Source: Marinicellulosiphila megalodicopiae (GTDB lineage: Bacteria; Pseudomonadota; Gammaproteobacteria; Pseudomonadales; Natronospirillaceae). Taken from it: DNA of 64,000 nucleotides. Each line of letters starts with the position of its first letter. Within the stretch, counting starts at the first letter, position 1. This document shows positions 1 through 8,724 of this stretch, one piece after another. The DNA lies in NCBI RefSeq assembly GCF_045862395.1, contig NZ_AP023087.1:868001-932000 (forward strand), given 5' to 3'. The notes beneath the pieces are model-generated. The model was not told the DNA's origin, searched no databases, and saw only the letters and a program-made list of their open reading frames with translations. Made by a program: the position numbers and the translations under genes.

Positions 1-50
1 TAAAAAATATAAACAATGTCATGGTAAATTAGCATAATAGGTGTATTGGT

Positions 51-1262
51 ATGGCGATAGGTAACGGGTTAGTTGATCCAGTAACTCCAATCAATGGAGT
101 AAAATTTTGTGTCACACAAGCTGGGGTTAAATATAGTAATCGTGACGATTTGGTTGTAATTGCATTAAGTGAGCAAACCATTTCAGCAGGTGTGTTTACT
201 ACCAATAAATTTTGTGCCGCTCCAGTGCACATTGCTAAAAAGCATCTTTGTGAAGCAAAGCCTAAATATCTGTTGATCAACACAGGTAATGCAAATGCAG
301 GAACTGGCAAGCAAGGCTTGAAAGACGCACAAACATCCTGTGAATTATTAGCTAAGCAGCTGGGTTGTAACAGTAATGAAATTATTCCGTTTTCAACAGG
401 TGTGATTGGCGAGTATTTGCCAATGGCAAAAATTGAAACAGCGATTTCAAATTTACCAGCGGTTTCTGATTTTAAAGATGATCATGCTCGTGCTGCAAAA
501 GGAATTATGACAACGGATACTCGCCCAAAAGCCGCTAGTATTGATTTTGAGATTGAAGGTCAAACGATCACAATTAGTGGTATGACTAAAGGTTCAGGCA
601 TGATCAAACCAAATATGGGAACCATGCTTTCGTTTATTCAAACTGATGTCGATGTATCTCAAATTGATCTGCAAGCATTATTGCTTCGTGCAACCAATCA
701 ATCATTTAATAGAATTACCGTTGATAGTGACACCTCCACAAATGATGCCTGTGTATTATCTGCCACCGGCTCTTCTGGAGTGGTGCTAAATGAAAACACA
801 CTGGAAATTTTCGAAACTAAATTAATAGAGTTGATGCAGACTTTGGCCCATGAGATGGTTCGTGATGGCGAAGGTGCAAGTAAATTTATAGAGATTAAAG
901 TTAAAAATGCAGCCTCAAATGCCGATGCGTTATCTATCGCTTACAGTGTTGGACACTCGCCATTAGTTAAAACAGCTATTTCAGCATCCGATGCTAATTG
1001 GGGAAGAATCTTAATGGCGGTTGGTAAGGCTGACGCCGGTTCACTTGATGTTGATCAAGTAGATGTGTATTTGGATGATGTGTGTATTGTGCAAAATGGA
1101 CAAAAACATCCTGATTATACGGAACAAAAAGGCGCAGCAGTATTTGCAAAAGAAGAATTCAGTATCATTGTCGATTTGAAGTTAGGTGAAAGCGAAGAAT
1201 GTATCTGGACTTGTGATTTGTCCTATGAATACATTCGAATCAATGCTGAGTATCGCAGCTAA
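51..1262 (+). CDS. argJ: Bifunctional glutamate N-acetyltransferase / N-acetylornithine acetyltransferase ArgJ
   Basis: ArgJ moves the acetyl group from N-acetylornithine to glutamate in the cyclic arginine pathway; many family members also make N-acetylglutamate from acetyl-CoA. The 403-aa length is normal. The opening matches the family (MAIG start, then a GVKFCVTQAGVKYSNRDDL stretch). The self-cleavage motif is visible as KGSGMIKPNMGTML, with nucleophile Thr191; the residue before it is Gly, where many relatives have Ala. The ATG at 51 fits the family N-terminus. The stop codon overlaps the start of mutT by one base (TAATG), so the two are translationally coupled. In related genomes secA usually lies just upstream; here it would be outside the window (inference). 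Confidence 0.96.
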   Translation: MAIGNGLVDPVTPINGVKFCVTQAGVKYSNRDDLVVIALSEQTISAGVFTTNKFCAAPVHIAKKHLCEAKPKYLLINTGNANAGTGKQGLKDAQTSCELLAKQLGCNSNEIIPFSTGVIGEYLPMAKIETAISNLPAVSDFKDDHARAAKGIMTTDTRPKAASIDFEIEGQTITISGMTKGSGMIKPNMGTMLSFIQTDVDVSQIDLQALLLRATNQSFNRITVDSDTSTNDACVLSATGSSGVVLNENTLEIFETKLIELMQTLAHEMVRDGEGASKFIEIKVKNAASNADALSIAYSVGHSPLVKTAISASDANWGRILMAVGKADAGSLDVDQVDVYLDDVCIVQNGQKHPDYTEQKGAAVFAKEEFSIIVDLKLGESEECIWTCDLSYEYIRINAEYRS

Positions 1263-1654
1263 TGATCAGTGTTGCGGTAGGTGTGATCGTATCTAATAAA
1301 CAGGTATATCTTACCTATCGTAATGCAACACAGCATCAAGGAGATAAATGGGAGTTTCCTGGCGGAAAGTTTGAGCTAGGAGAAACAGGTAAGGATGCAT
1401 TAAAAAGAGAATTATTCGAAGAGGTTGGCATTATCGTCAAACAAGCTCAACCCTTGACTCAAATTACCCATGACTACGGTGATAAGTCCGTGTTGTTAGA
1501 TGTCTATATTGTCGATGAATTTGAAAACGAACCTAAAGGAAAAGAAGGACAGCACGGAAAATGGTTAGATATTAAAAAATTAGACCCGTTAGCGTTTCCA
1601 AAGGCAAATATCGAAATTATAAAAATGCTTCAATCTTCGTCATATTCTGCCTGA
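1262..1654 (+). CDS. mutT: 8-oxo-dGTP diphosphatase MutT (Nudix)
   Basis: A 130-aa Nudix hydrolase that removes oxidised dGTP from the nucleotide pool. The complete Nudix box is present: G35, E41, then RELFEEVG at residues 49-56. The GGKFE sequence ahead of it is typical of MutT. It starts on the A of the argJ stop codon. Its 3' end overlaps the 3' end of convergent yacG by 25 bases, so there is no separate terminator between them. The argJ-mutT-yacG order supports MutT over other Nudix families. Confidence 0.93.
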   Translation: MISVAVGVIVSNKQVYLTYRNATQHQGDKWEFPGGKFELGETGKDALKRELFEEVGIIVKQAQPLTQITHDYGDKSVLLDVYIVDEFENEPKGKEGQHGKWLDIKKLDPLAFPKANIEIIKMLQSSSYSA

Positions 1655-1827
1655 GTTTGGTTTAGCATACTTTCTTGTGCTGGAATTGCGTAACCATCAC
1701 TTGCCCACGAATTAAAATCAATTAATTTACAGCGTTCACTACAAAAAGGTCGAAATGCATTGCTTGTATCGTATGCATGGCTTTTTTGGCATTCTGGACA
1801 TTTTACCATTGTGTTAGTTTTGGTCAT
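1630..1827 (-). CDS. yacG: DNA gyrase inhibitor / zinc-binding protein YacG
   Basis: A 65-aa zinc protein with the YacG Cys4 pattern (C10, C13, C29, C33) and the following KLIDFNSWASDGYAIP block. E. coli YacG binds GyrB and inhibits gyrase. Its start overlaps the coaE stop by 14 bases, so it is the last gene of the pilB-pilC-pilD-coaE-yacG run on the minus strand. The tail after residue 50 is acidic, as usual for the family. Confidence 0.93.
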   Translation of the reverse strand: MTKTNTMVKCPECQKSHAYDTSNAFRPFCSERCKLIDFNSWASDGYAIPAQESMLNQTQAEYDED

Positions 1828-2416
1828 GGCTTAAACCCTTTAATATGTGTGTATGTTGATTCAATATGGATTGTTTGAAATCATTTAAGATTGCGTTGTT
1901 GCGAATAATTATATCAGCACGCAAGCGCTTTTCTTGTGATGGAAGCTGAGAATTTACAATATTATAAGCAGTTTGTTCATCGCATTGATCTCGTTGCATG
2001 ATTCTGGCGACTTGCAATTCAGGATCAGCATCAATCAGCCAGGTAATATCACATAATTTATCAAGATTGTTTTCAAATAATAATGGTGCACAAAGCACTG
2101 TATATTGATTGGTTTTTGAGTTTGCTAATGCGCTTAATATTAATTGATGAATCGCTGGGTGGGTGATGCTGTTTAATAATTTGATATTTTTTGAGCTGGC
2201 AAACGCTTTTTGTCTTAATATGGATCGATCAAGCGTACCATTAATTAATATATCGTCACCAAATGATTCTGCTAGTTTTTGCAAAATAGGATGATTAGGT
2301 TCGGTAATCTGTCGAGCAATAATATCCGCATCGACAATTGGAATATTTAAGTCTTGTAAAATTGAACATGCGGTGGATTTGCCAGAGGCAATGCCACCTG
2401 TTAAGCCAATGATCAT
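1814..2416 (-). CDS. coaE: Dephospho-CoA kinase CoaE
   Basis: Catalyses the last step of coenzyme A synthesis, phosphorylation of dephospho-CoA. The start was placed at 2416 because the protein then begins MIIGLTGGIASGKST, the canonical CoaE P-loop at residues 4-15; the reading frame runs 22 codons further upstream but those lie inside pilD and look non-family. The length is 200 aa, normal for the family. The DADIIARQ motif follows the P-loop. The start codon overlaps the pilD stop in an ATGA arrangement, and pilD-coaE-yacG is a conserved order in gammaproteobacteria. Confidence 0.95.
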   Translation of the reverse strand: MIIGLTGGIASGKSTACSILQDLNIPIVDADIIARQITEPNHPILQKLAESFGDDILINGTLDRSILRQKAFASSKNIKLLNSITHPAIHQLILSALANSKTNQYTVLCAPLLFENNLDKLCDITWLIDADPELQVARIMQRDQCDEQTAYNIVNSQLPSQEKRLRADIIIRNNAILNDFKQSILNQHTHILKGLSHDQN

Positions 2417-3306
2417 ATTTGAGGGAAAATAACAGCAAGAATTTCTGTTGCAAAAAAGATATATAAAAACGCAGCACCGCAAAGATACGGACCAAATGGC
2501 AATGTGGTTTTTTCAATGGATTGTTTTTGAACGGTTAAAATAATAATGCCAACAATCGCACCGACTACGGATGATAAAAGAATAATCGGAATTAATGCTT
2601 TTAATCCAAACCAAGCGCCAAAGGCGGCAAATAACTTAAAATCACCAGCGCCCATGCCTTCTTTACCGCGAAGTACTTTATACAAAAAAGTAATTGTCCA
2701 TAAACTTAAATAAGCAACCGCAGCTCCATAGATACTGTCTAAAAGACTGACACTGTTTAGCAAGTCAGAACTTAAAATTTGTGGTTGTGTATGAATTAAA
2801 ATACCAATCCACATTAAAGGTAATGTCAGACTATCAGGTAATAATTTTTCATCCGCATCAATCATTGTCATGCTGATTAATATAAATAAAAATAAGATCA
2901 ATAATACAGAATCAATTGTAACGCCAAACTGATATGCGATTAGCGTTGAAAGCGCAGCTGTAATCAATTCAATGATTGGATAACGAGGGCTGATTGAAAC
3001 TGAGCAACTGGCACATTTACCTTTAATCAACATATACCCAATAATCGGTAAATTATGCCAAGGCTTAATAGGCGTATTACAATGAGGGCAGTGAGAGTTT
3101 GGCGTTGCTAAATTAAACGTCTCAGAATCTTTTTCCTCATGAGGGTTTTTCGTTTCAAGAAATTCAGAACATTCACAACGCCATTGGCGTTTCATTATTT
3201 CAGGTAAACGATAAATAACTACGTTTAAAAAACTGCCGACTAATGCAGAAAATACAAAAACACAAATCAACCATATGAATAAACTTTGTTGAAATACTTC
3301 AATCAT
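2413..3306 (-). CDS. pilD: Type IV prepilin peptidase / N-methyltransferase PilD
   Basis: An inner-membrane aspartic protease that cuts prepilin leaders after Gly and methylates the new N-terminus. At 297 aa it has the cytoplasmic zinc-binding CPHC...CASC motif. Both catalytic aspartate regions are visible: MIDADEKLLPDSLTLP and GKEGMGAGDFKLFAAFGAWFG. Several hydrophobic segments follow. The loop before the CPHC motif carries a charged stretch rich in Glu and Lys (about residues 43-68). It overlaps pilC by four bases (ATGA) and coaE by four. Confidence 0.95.
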   Translation of the reverse strand: MIEVFQQSLFIWLICVFVFSALVGSFLNVVIYRLPEIMKRQWRCECSEFLETKNPHEEKDSETFNLATPNSHCPHCNTPIKPWHNLPIIGYMLIKGKCASCSVSISPRYPIIELITAALSTLIAYQFGVTIDSVLLILFLFILISMTMIDADEKLLPDSLTLPLMWIGILIHTQPQILSSDLLNSVSLLDSIYGAAVAYLSLWTITFLYKVLRGKEGMGAGDFKLFAAFGAWFGLKALIPIILLSSVVGAIVGIIILTVQKQSIEKTTLPFGPYLCGAAFLYIFFATEILAVIFPQI

Positions 3307-4520
3307 CCAACTACTTTCCCCATTTGGAAAATTGGCAGATACATCGCAATTACAAGCCCACCAATTACTACACCTAAAAATGCCATAATCAATGGCTCCA
3401 TCATTGAGGTTAGCCCTTCAACAAGCTGGTCAACTTCTTCTTCGTAAATTTCAGCTGCTTTATCTAGCATTTCATCAACTGCACCAGATTGTTCACCAAT
3501 TGCAATCATTTGTACTAACATTGGTGGGAAAAGATTAGTTTCTTTAATTGCCACGTTTAACTCTACACCAGTTGATACCTCGTCTCTAGTTCTTAAAATT
3601 GCAGATTCGTAAACATAGTTTCCTGAAGCGCCAGCTGCCGATTCAAGCGCATCAATGAGTGGAACACCTGCCGCAAAAGTAGTGGATAATGTGCGAGCAA
3701 AACGTGCATAGGCGGATTGTTTGAAAATATTGCCTAGAATTGGCACTTTTAAAGAATATCGTTCCCAGTTCTGACGAAATTTAATAGATTTTTGTAGGGC
3801 GAAAGATAACGAAATACTAAAAGTTACAATGAATAATAATAATTTCCACCAATTATTAATCATCCAATCCGATAACATGACTACTACTTGAGTTGGAACT
3901 GGTAAATCTGCTCCAAAACTTGAAAACATATCACCAAATACAGGAACTACTTTCATTAAAAGGATCGTTGTAACAATACCTGCAATTATTAATATCGTAA
4001 TAGGATATTTAACTGCTGATTTTACTTTTCGTTTGATACTTTCAGATTTCTCTTTGTAAATCGCTATTCGATCAAGCATCGTTTCCAAAGCACCAGATTG
4101 CTCACCTGAATCAACTAAAGAACAGAATAAATCATCAAAATATTTAGGTTGTCCTTTTAAAGCGCTTGCAAATGTACCGCCAGAGGAAACTTCATTTCGT
4201 AAAGAATTGACCATTTCTGTCAATGCTGGGTTTTGACTGCCTTCAGCGACAATTTCAAAAGCTTTAACTAATGGCACGCCTGCTTTCATCATTGTGGCCA
4301 TTTGGCGAGTGAATAATGCAATATCGGAGGCGCTAATTGACGAGCCAAGGCTTAAATTAAATTCTTTAGGTTTTTTCTTAACGGATGGGTTCGCGATCCC
4401 TTGTTTTCTGAGTTGCGCTTTCACAACGTTGACGTTTGTACCTGTTACTTCACCTTTCTTTTTTTTGCCAGACTTGTCGGTGCCGCTATAGGTAAATATT
4501 ACTTCTTTGATCGCTGCCAT
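3303..4520 (-). CDS. pilC: Type IV pilus inner-membrane platform protein PilC
   Basis: A polytopic platform protein that transmits assembly-ATPase motion to the growing pilus. The 405-aa protein has two T2SF domains; each carries a GE/DSGEQSGALE(D)MLD-type motif (DSGEQSGALETMLDRIA and AIGEQSGAVDEMLDKAAEIY). It ends with the usual PIFQMGKVVG-type tail. It begins two bases after the pilB stop codon and overlaps pilD, so pilB-pilC-pilD reads as one transcription unit. Confidence 0.96.
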   Translation of the reverse strand: MAAIKEVIFTYSGTDKSGKKKKGEVTGTNVNVVKAQLRKQGIANPSVKKKPKEFNLSLGSSISASDIALFTRQMATMMKAGVPLVKAFEIVAEGSQNPALTEMVNSLRNEVSSGGTFASALKGQPKYFDDLFCSLVDSGEQSGALETMLDRIAIYKEKSESIKRKVKSAVKYPITILIIAGIVTTILLMKVVPVFGDMFSSFGADLPVPTQVVVMLSDWMINNWWKLLLFIVTFSISLSFALQKSIKFRQNWERYSLKVPILGNIFKQSAYARFARTLSTTFAAGVPLIDALESAAGASGNYVYESAILRTRDEVSTGVELNVAIKETNLFPPMLVQMIAIGEQSGAVDEMLDKAAEIYEEEVDQLVEGLTSMMEPLIMAFLGVVIGGLVIAMYLPIFQMGKVVG

Positions 4521-4522
4521 AA

Positions 4523-6208
4523 TTAATCCTCGTTTGTCACTCGGTTGACTTCTTCAACACTGGTTATACCTTGGGTTACTTTTACAAGGCCAGATTTTCT
4601 TAAGCTATTAAAGCCTTCTTTTTCAAATTGTTCATTAAGCTCAATTGCATTGCCGTCTTCCATTATTATTTTGGAAATACTTGGGGTGATTTTCACTACT
4701 TCATAAATCCCCACCCGACCTTTATAACCATTGGTGCAAGAAGAACAACCAACAGGCTCAAAAATAGTCGCATTTTCTAGCATTGCTTCGGTAAAGCCTA
4801 ATTGTTGCAAACTTTCTTTTGGGTATTCTGTTGGTTTTTTACATGAAGAGCATAAACGCCTACCAAGACGTTGTGCAATGATTAAATTGACTGTAGTTGC
4901 AATATTGAAAGTTGGAACCCCCATATTTACCATACGAGTAATGGTTTCTGCTGCACTATTTGTATGCAGTGTCGACATCACCATATGACCGGTTTGTGCA
5001 GCTTTAATAGCAATTGACGCAGTTTCCAAATCACGAATCTCACCAACCATAATAATATCAGGATCTTGACGTAAAAACGCACGTAGTGCCATGCCAAAAT
5101 CTAATCCGACTTTTGGGTTAACATTAACTTGGTTGATGCCTTCTAAGTTGATTTCTACCGGATCTTCTGCTGTGGATATATTACGATCTTCAGTGTTGAG
5201 TATATTAAGACCTGTATAAAGTGAAACGGTTTTACCAGAACCAGTAGGCCCAGTTACTAATATCATGCCTTGTGGTTTAGATAGGCAATCCATATACATA
5301 TCTTTTTGTTCAGGCTCATACCCAAGTGCGTCAATGCCCATTTTGGCACTTGATGGATCTAAAATACGTAATACGATCTTTTCGCCAAATAGCCCAGGCA
5401 GTGTACTTACACGAAAATCAATGGATTTTTTTGCTGAAACTTTTAATTTGATACGGCCATCTTGTGGCGCGCGACGCTCTGCAATATCTAAGTTAGACAT
5501 GACTTTTAATCGAGCAGCGAGTTTTTTTGTGAGAGCCACAGGAGGCTTTGACATGGTGCGTAAAACTCCATCAACACGAAACCTGACTCGATAGGATTTT
5601 TCATAGGGTTCAAAATGTAAATCTGATGCCCCTTTTTTGATGGCTGATAACAGCATTTGGTTAACAAATTTAACTACAGGCGCATCATCCGCGGCATTGT
5701 GGTCATCGTCTTTATCGGCTTGTTCTTCTACAACATCAAGGCCTTCAACATCTTCATCCAAATCATCAAAGCTGTCATCATCGTCATCTTCATAACCTTG
5801 AATGTATGCTGTTAGTTTGTCTTCTTCAACTAATACACCTTCAGTGCTTAAGCCGGTATGAAATTTGATTTCATCAAGCCCAACTAAATTGGTGGGGTCT
5901 GAGATACCAACAAAAAGGCGACTACCACGTTTGAATAATGGGATTGCATGATGTTGCTGTACTAATTCATTAGACACAATTTCACGATCAATACTTTCAG
6001 GATCAAAAGCATCTAAGTCAAATAATGGGGTGCCAAATTCATCAGCCGTACTAATAGCTAAATCTTTAGCATTAGCTATACCCTTGGATACCAAATAAGT
6101 AATTAATGCTTGTTTTTCAATTTTTGCTTGATTACTTGCTTCTAAAGCTTCATTTTCAGAAATTATCTGATCTTGAACAAATCGCCTCGCTAGGCCGCCG
6201 ATAGACAT
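4523..6208 (-). CDS. pilB: Type IV pilus assembly ATPase PilB
   Basis: The hexameric ATPase that drives pilus extension. The 561-aa protein has an N-terminal T2SSE-N domain, a very acidic linker (about residues 135-165, a run of Asp/Glu), then the ATPase core. Seen in order: Walker A GPTGSGKT, the Asp box, Walker B region PDIIMVGEIRD, the His box TLHTNSAAETITRM, and a tetracysteine zinc site (CSSC ... CSSC). It lies upstream of pilC and pilD and downstream of the separate pilA/pglL unit. Confidence 0.96.
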   Translation of the reverse strand: MSIGGLARRFVQDQIISENEALEASNQAKIEKQALITYLVSKGIANAKDLAISTADEFGTPLFDLDAFDPESIDREIVSNELVQQHHAIPLFKRGSRLFVGISDPTNLVGLDEIKFHTGLSTEGVLVEEDKLTAYIQGYEDDDDDSFDDLDEDVEGLDVVEEQADKDDDHNAADDAPVVKFVNQMLLSAIKKGASDLHFEPYEKSYRVRFRVDGVLRTMSKPPVALTKKLAARLKVMSNLDIAERRAPQDGRIKLKVSAKKSIDFRVSTLPGLFGEKIVLRILDPSSAKMGIDALGYEPEQKDMYMDCLSKPQGMILVTGPTGSGKTVSLYTGLNILNTEDRNISTAEDPVEINLEGINQVNVNPKVGLDFGMALRAFLRQDPDIIMVGEIRDLETASIAIKAAQTGHMVMSTLHTNSAAETITRMVNMGVPTFNIATTVNLIIAQRLGRRLCSSCKKPTEYPKESLQQLGFTEAMLENATIFEPVGCSSCTNGYKGRVGIYEVVKITPSISKIIMEDGNAIELNEQFEKEGFNSLRKSGLVKVTQGITSVEEVNRVTNED

Positions 6209-6306
6209 TTAATTAGTTACCTTAGTGTTTTGATGTTTAAGTATAGTAACTGATGTATATTTTATTTGCTAAATTTGAAGGTCTAAATTTGTGTTAAATC
6301 ACCTTT

Positions 6307-8004
6307 TTATTCAATTAAATTGTAGTTTGGGATTAATTCTTCGTAGTTAGATCTATCTTTGAAGAATGGATTGTGTGTATAGAGAGTTTTTGCGTAGTTG
6401 AATATTTCCTCTGCAGATTTAAAATCTTCTAGATTATGTAGAGTTTGGATAATTTGTAAATATATTTTGGGGTGTGGTTTTCTTTTGCAAAACTCCAATG
6501 CATCCTCGATGGCTCTTAGTTTTTGCTCTGTAGATTGCATACGATTTGCATAATGTAAATTTGAGGAGATGTGCAATAAAGTTATTTCATCGTCATGGGA
6601 GAATGGATTAATGACCTTGCTCGAATATGAAAGATCATCCCCGCCATATTTATACATTTCTTTATATATAAAAAATGAGTGTAATGCGGAGGAAAAATAT
6701 AAAAAGCTAATAAGAATAATTGTAAATGTAGGTAGGTTTAAATGTTTAATGGAGTTATTTTTGTATGTGTAGACTCTTAGTGGTTCGCAAAATAAAAATA
6801 AAATAATAATAAATGTTATGAAATATGCTGTAGATGTATACATTGGAAGTTCAAGCATTGAGTGAATTCCAATAGGTGTAATAATAGCGAGGCGACCAAT
6901 TGATTCGATTTTATTGAATGTGAAATTTTTATAAATAATCCAGCTGAAAAATGCAACTATAGGCAGAGTGGCAAATAGGCCACCTTGAACTAACCAAAAT
7001 AATAACTCATTATGAGGATGTGTAAGATGTGGAGAGATATGGGAGATATATCCAGAATTTAATGAATTTTGAACAAAGCTGCTTGCGAAACTTCCTTCAA
7101 ATCCTCCGATGCCCCAACCAAAAAAAGGTTTCTCTATAAACATATTTAGTGCATGTGTCCAATCTAGTTCCCTCATCCCAAAGGATTGTAGGGTTTCAAT
7201 TGATCTTGGGATTGTTTGATTTTCGATTGTGATGAATAACTGTGCTAAACCAAGTATTATTCCAGTAAAAAAACTAAGTGTAATAATGCCTTTTAGTCTT
7301 TTTGTTAATCCTAAGTAAATAATAATTAATAATGAGGAAATAATAAAAGAAATAAGCCCTAATCGTGAAAAAGTTAATAATATTGTGCTTGGGCCAATTA
7401 GTGTGATTAAAAATAATGGAAAATTAATTAATTTTGAAGTTGAATTTTTGTAAAAATATAATGACAACGAAATACCAATCATAGCAAAAGATGCAAGAAT
7501 ATTTGGTTGTCTAAAAAAACCTATAGGTCTGTTATTGTTGGATGTGAAAAACCAATCAAAATCTAAAGGATAGTAATATTGGAGTAAACCATAAATGCAA
7601 TTCAACGTTGCTAAAATAATGATAGGGTAAATTAAGATAAAACGATTTAAATTTAATTGCTGTAACGATATTAGGAAAAACAAGCCATATGTAACCCCAG
7701 AAATTAAAATAAATCCGCTTTGTTTAAATTCGCTAAATCCAACTAAAATAAATAACCAAAGTAATAGTAGGGCGCCATATATATTGGAGAAATTGTAAAA
7801 AAATAGATTTTTTTTAACTGAATACCATATGCCGATAAAAGCTAGAATTGAAAACGGTATCCACGAAATTGCATTATTGGATATGTTTAATCCAACCCCT
7901 CCGTTATCTGGTATTATTAGTACTTCACCTAATATTATTGCTGCAAATACAAGTATATAGGTTGATGTCTTGAAAGGGGTTGTTGTCAATTTATTCTCAT
8001 CCAA
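6307..8004 (-). CDS. PglL/Wzy-family O-oligosaccharyltransferase, probable pilin glycosylase
   Basis: A multispanning membrane protein (about a dozen hydrophobic segments over residues 12-430) with an O-antigen-ligase/Wzy_C core. The motif FGWGIGGFEGSF followed by HPHNELLFWLVQGG is typical of PglL/PilO ligases, and a C-terminal Wzy_C_2-like soluble region follows. Placed directly downstream of pilA, it probably transfers a lipid-linked glycan onto the pilin (inference). The start is uncertain: there is no in-frame ATG near the N-terminus. TTG at 8004 sits in the U-tract of a hairpin; TTG at 7989 lies after a GGATGAG ribosome-binding-like stretch and may be the true start. The gene looks more AT-rich than its neighbours. 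Confidence 0.85.
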   Translation of the reverse strand: MDENKLTTTPFKTSTYILVFAAIILGEVLIIPDNGGVGLNISNNAISWIPFSILAFIGIWYSVKKNLFFYNFSNIYGALLLLWLFILVGFSEFKQSGFILISGVTYGLFFLISLQQLNLNRFILIYPIIILATLNCIYGLLQYYYPLDFDWFFTSNNNRPIGFFRQPNILASFAMIGISLSLYFYKNSTSKLINFPLFLITLIGPSTILLTFSRLGLISFIISSLLIIIYLGLTKRLKGIITLSFFTGIILGLAQLFITIENQTIPRSIETLQSFGMRELDWTHALNMFIEKPFFGWGIGGFEGSFASSFVQNSLNSGYISHISPHLTHPHNELLFWLVQGGLFATLPIVAFFSWIIYKNFTFNKIESIGRLAIITPIGIHSMLELPMYTSTAYFITFIIILFLFCEPLRVYTYKNNSIKHLNLPTFTIILISFLYFSSALHSFFIYKEMYKYGGDDLSYSSKVINPFSHDDEITLLHISSNLHYANRMQSTEQKLRAIEDALEFCKRKPHPKIYLQIIQTLHNLEDFKSAEEIFNYAKTLYTHNPFFKDRSNYEELIPNYNLIE

Positions 8005-8032
8005 AAAAAAGCACCTCTACTGAGGTGCTTTG
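8003..8032 (-). terminator. Hairpin terminator/attenuator between pilA and the glycosyltransferase gene
   Basis: On the minus strand, GCACCTC and GAGGTGC form a stem with a four-base loop, followed by a run of eight T. It ends pilA transcripts. Since the next gene starts inside or just after the U-tract, read-through probably sets its low expression. Confidence 0.85.
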
Positions 8033-8049
8033 TTTAAAAGTGTTTATAT

Positions 8050-8475
8050 CTATTGTACGTTTGATCCTGCACCAGCTTTACACTGATCTACAGTCGCAGC
8101 AGTTGTACCTGATGGGACGCTTGCGGTGTATGTAACTCTACCACTTGCAACTGCCCCAGTTATAATGCATACGCCGTCGTTATATGAAAAGCTAGGCGTT
8201 CCACCCAATGCAAAAGCAGCTGTTTTTGTTATTCCATCTGAAGGTGTTGCCGAAATTGTTGAAATTTCTGAGTTTAAAGTATCACAGCCAGTGCCCGCTT
8301 GTACGCATGTTAATACTTTAGTTTCATAGTTAGCTACACCTTTTAATGCTGCAGCGCCATGAGATTCAGCAACATATTCGCTGTATGCTGGGATAGCGAA
8401 TGCAGCCAAAATACCGATAATCGCAACAACGATCATTAATTCAATTAGTGTGAAACCTTGTTGATTCGTTTTCAT
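8050..8475 (-). CDS. pilA: Type IV major pilin PilA
   Basis: A 141-aa type IVa prepilin. The leader is seven residues (MKTNQQG), with cleavage predicted between G7 and F8. The mature protein begins FTLIELMIVVAIIGILAAFA with the conserved Glu5 (E12 of the precursor). The globular part has two short-spaced cysteines (C-VQAGTG-C) plus two further cysteines near the C-terminus, compatible with disulfides. The ribosome binding site GGAGAG precedes the ATG. It is transcribed alone from a sigma-54 promoter and followed by a strong hairpin. Confidence 0.95.
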   Translation of the reverse strand: MKTNQQGFTLIELMIVVAIIGILAAFAIPAYSEYVAESHGAAALKGVANYETKVLTCVQAGTGCDTLNSEISTISATPSDGITKTAAFALGGTPSFSYNDGVCIITGAVASGRVTYTASVPSGTTAATVDQCKAGAGSNVQ

Positions 8476-8549
8476 AATATACTCTCCACGAGTTAAGTTG
8501 ATTTAGTCTGCTTTTCTTTCTGTTTAAGTAGCAGAGTTGTAATTCATAT

Positions 8550-8566
8550 TGCATCTGGCGTGCCAA
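8550..8566 (-). promoter_or_regulatory. Sigma-54 (RpoN) promoter for pilA
   Basis: On the minus strand TTGGCACG at 8566-8559 is followed by ATGCAA, ending at 8549-8550. The GG (8563-8564) and GC (8551-8552) are separated by exactly 10 bases, the -24/-12 spacing required for RpoN. It lies about 75-90 bases upstream of the pilA start. In other gammaproteobacteria pilA is activated by PilS/PilR at such promoters. Confidence 0.88.
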
Positions 8567-8724
8567 CTTTTAAAAGTCACGTTTTTCGGTGGGTTTTGTT
8601 CATATTTGATTCATTTGTGATGCAGTCGTGCTGATTAATTGGGTTTAAATGTGACCATTTTTGTCAGGTATGAATGTTTGGTGTCGCTTATGCGTAATTA
8701 CAAAAGTGAACTACACTGATAAAA

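Noticed and set aside
29..310. Minus-strand 93-codon ORF
   Set aside because: Lies entirely opposite argJ, has no ribosome site and no family-like sequence.
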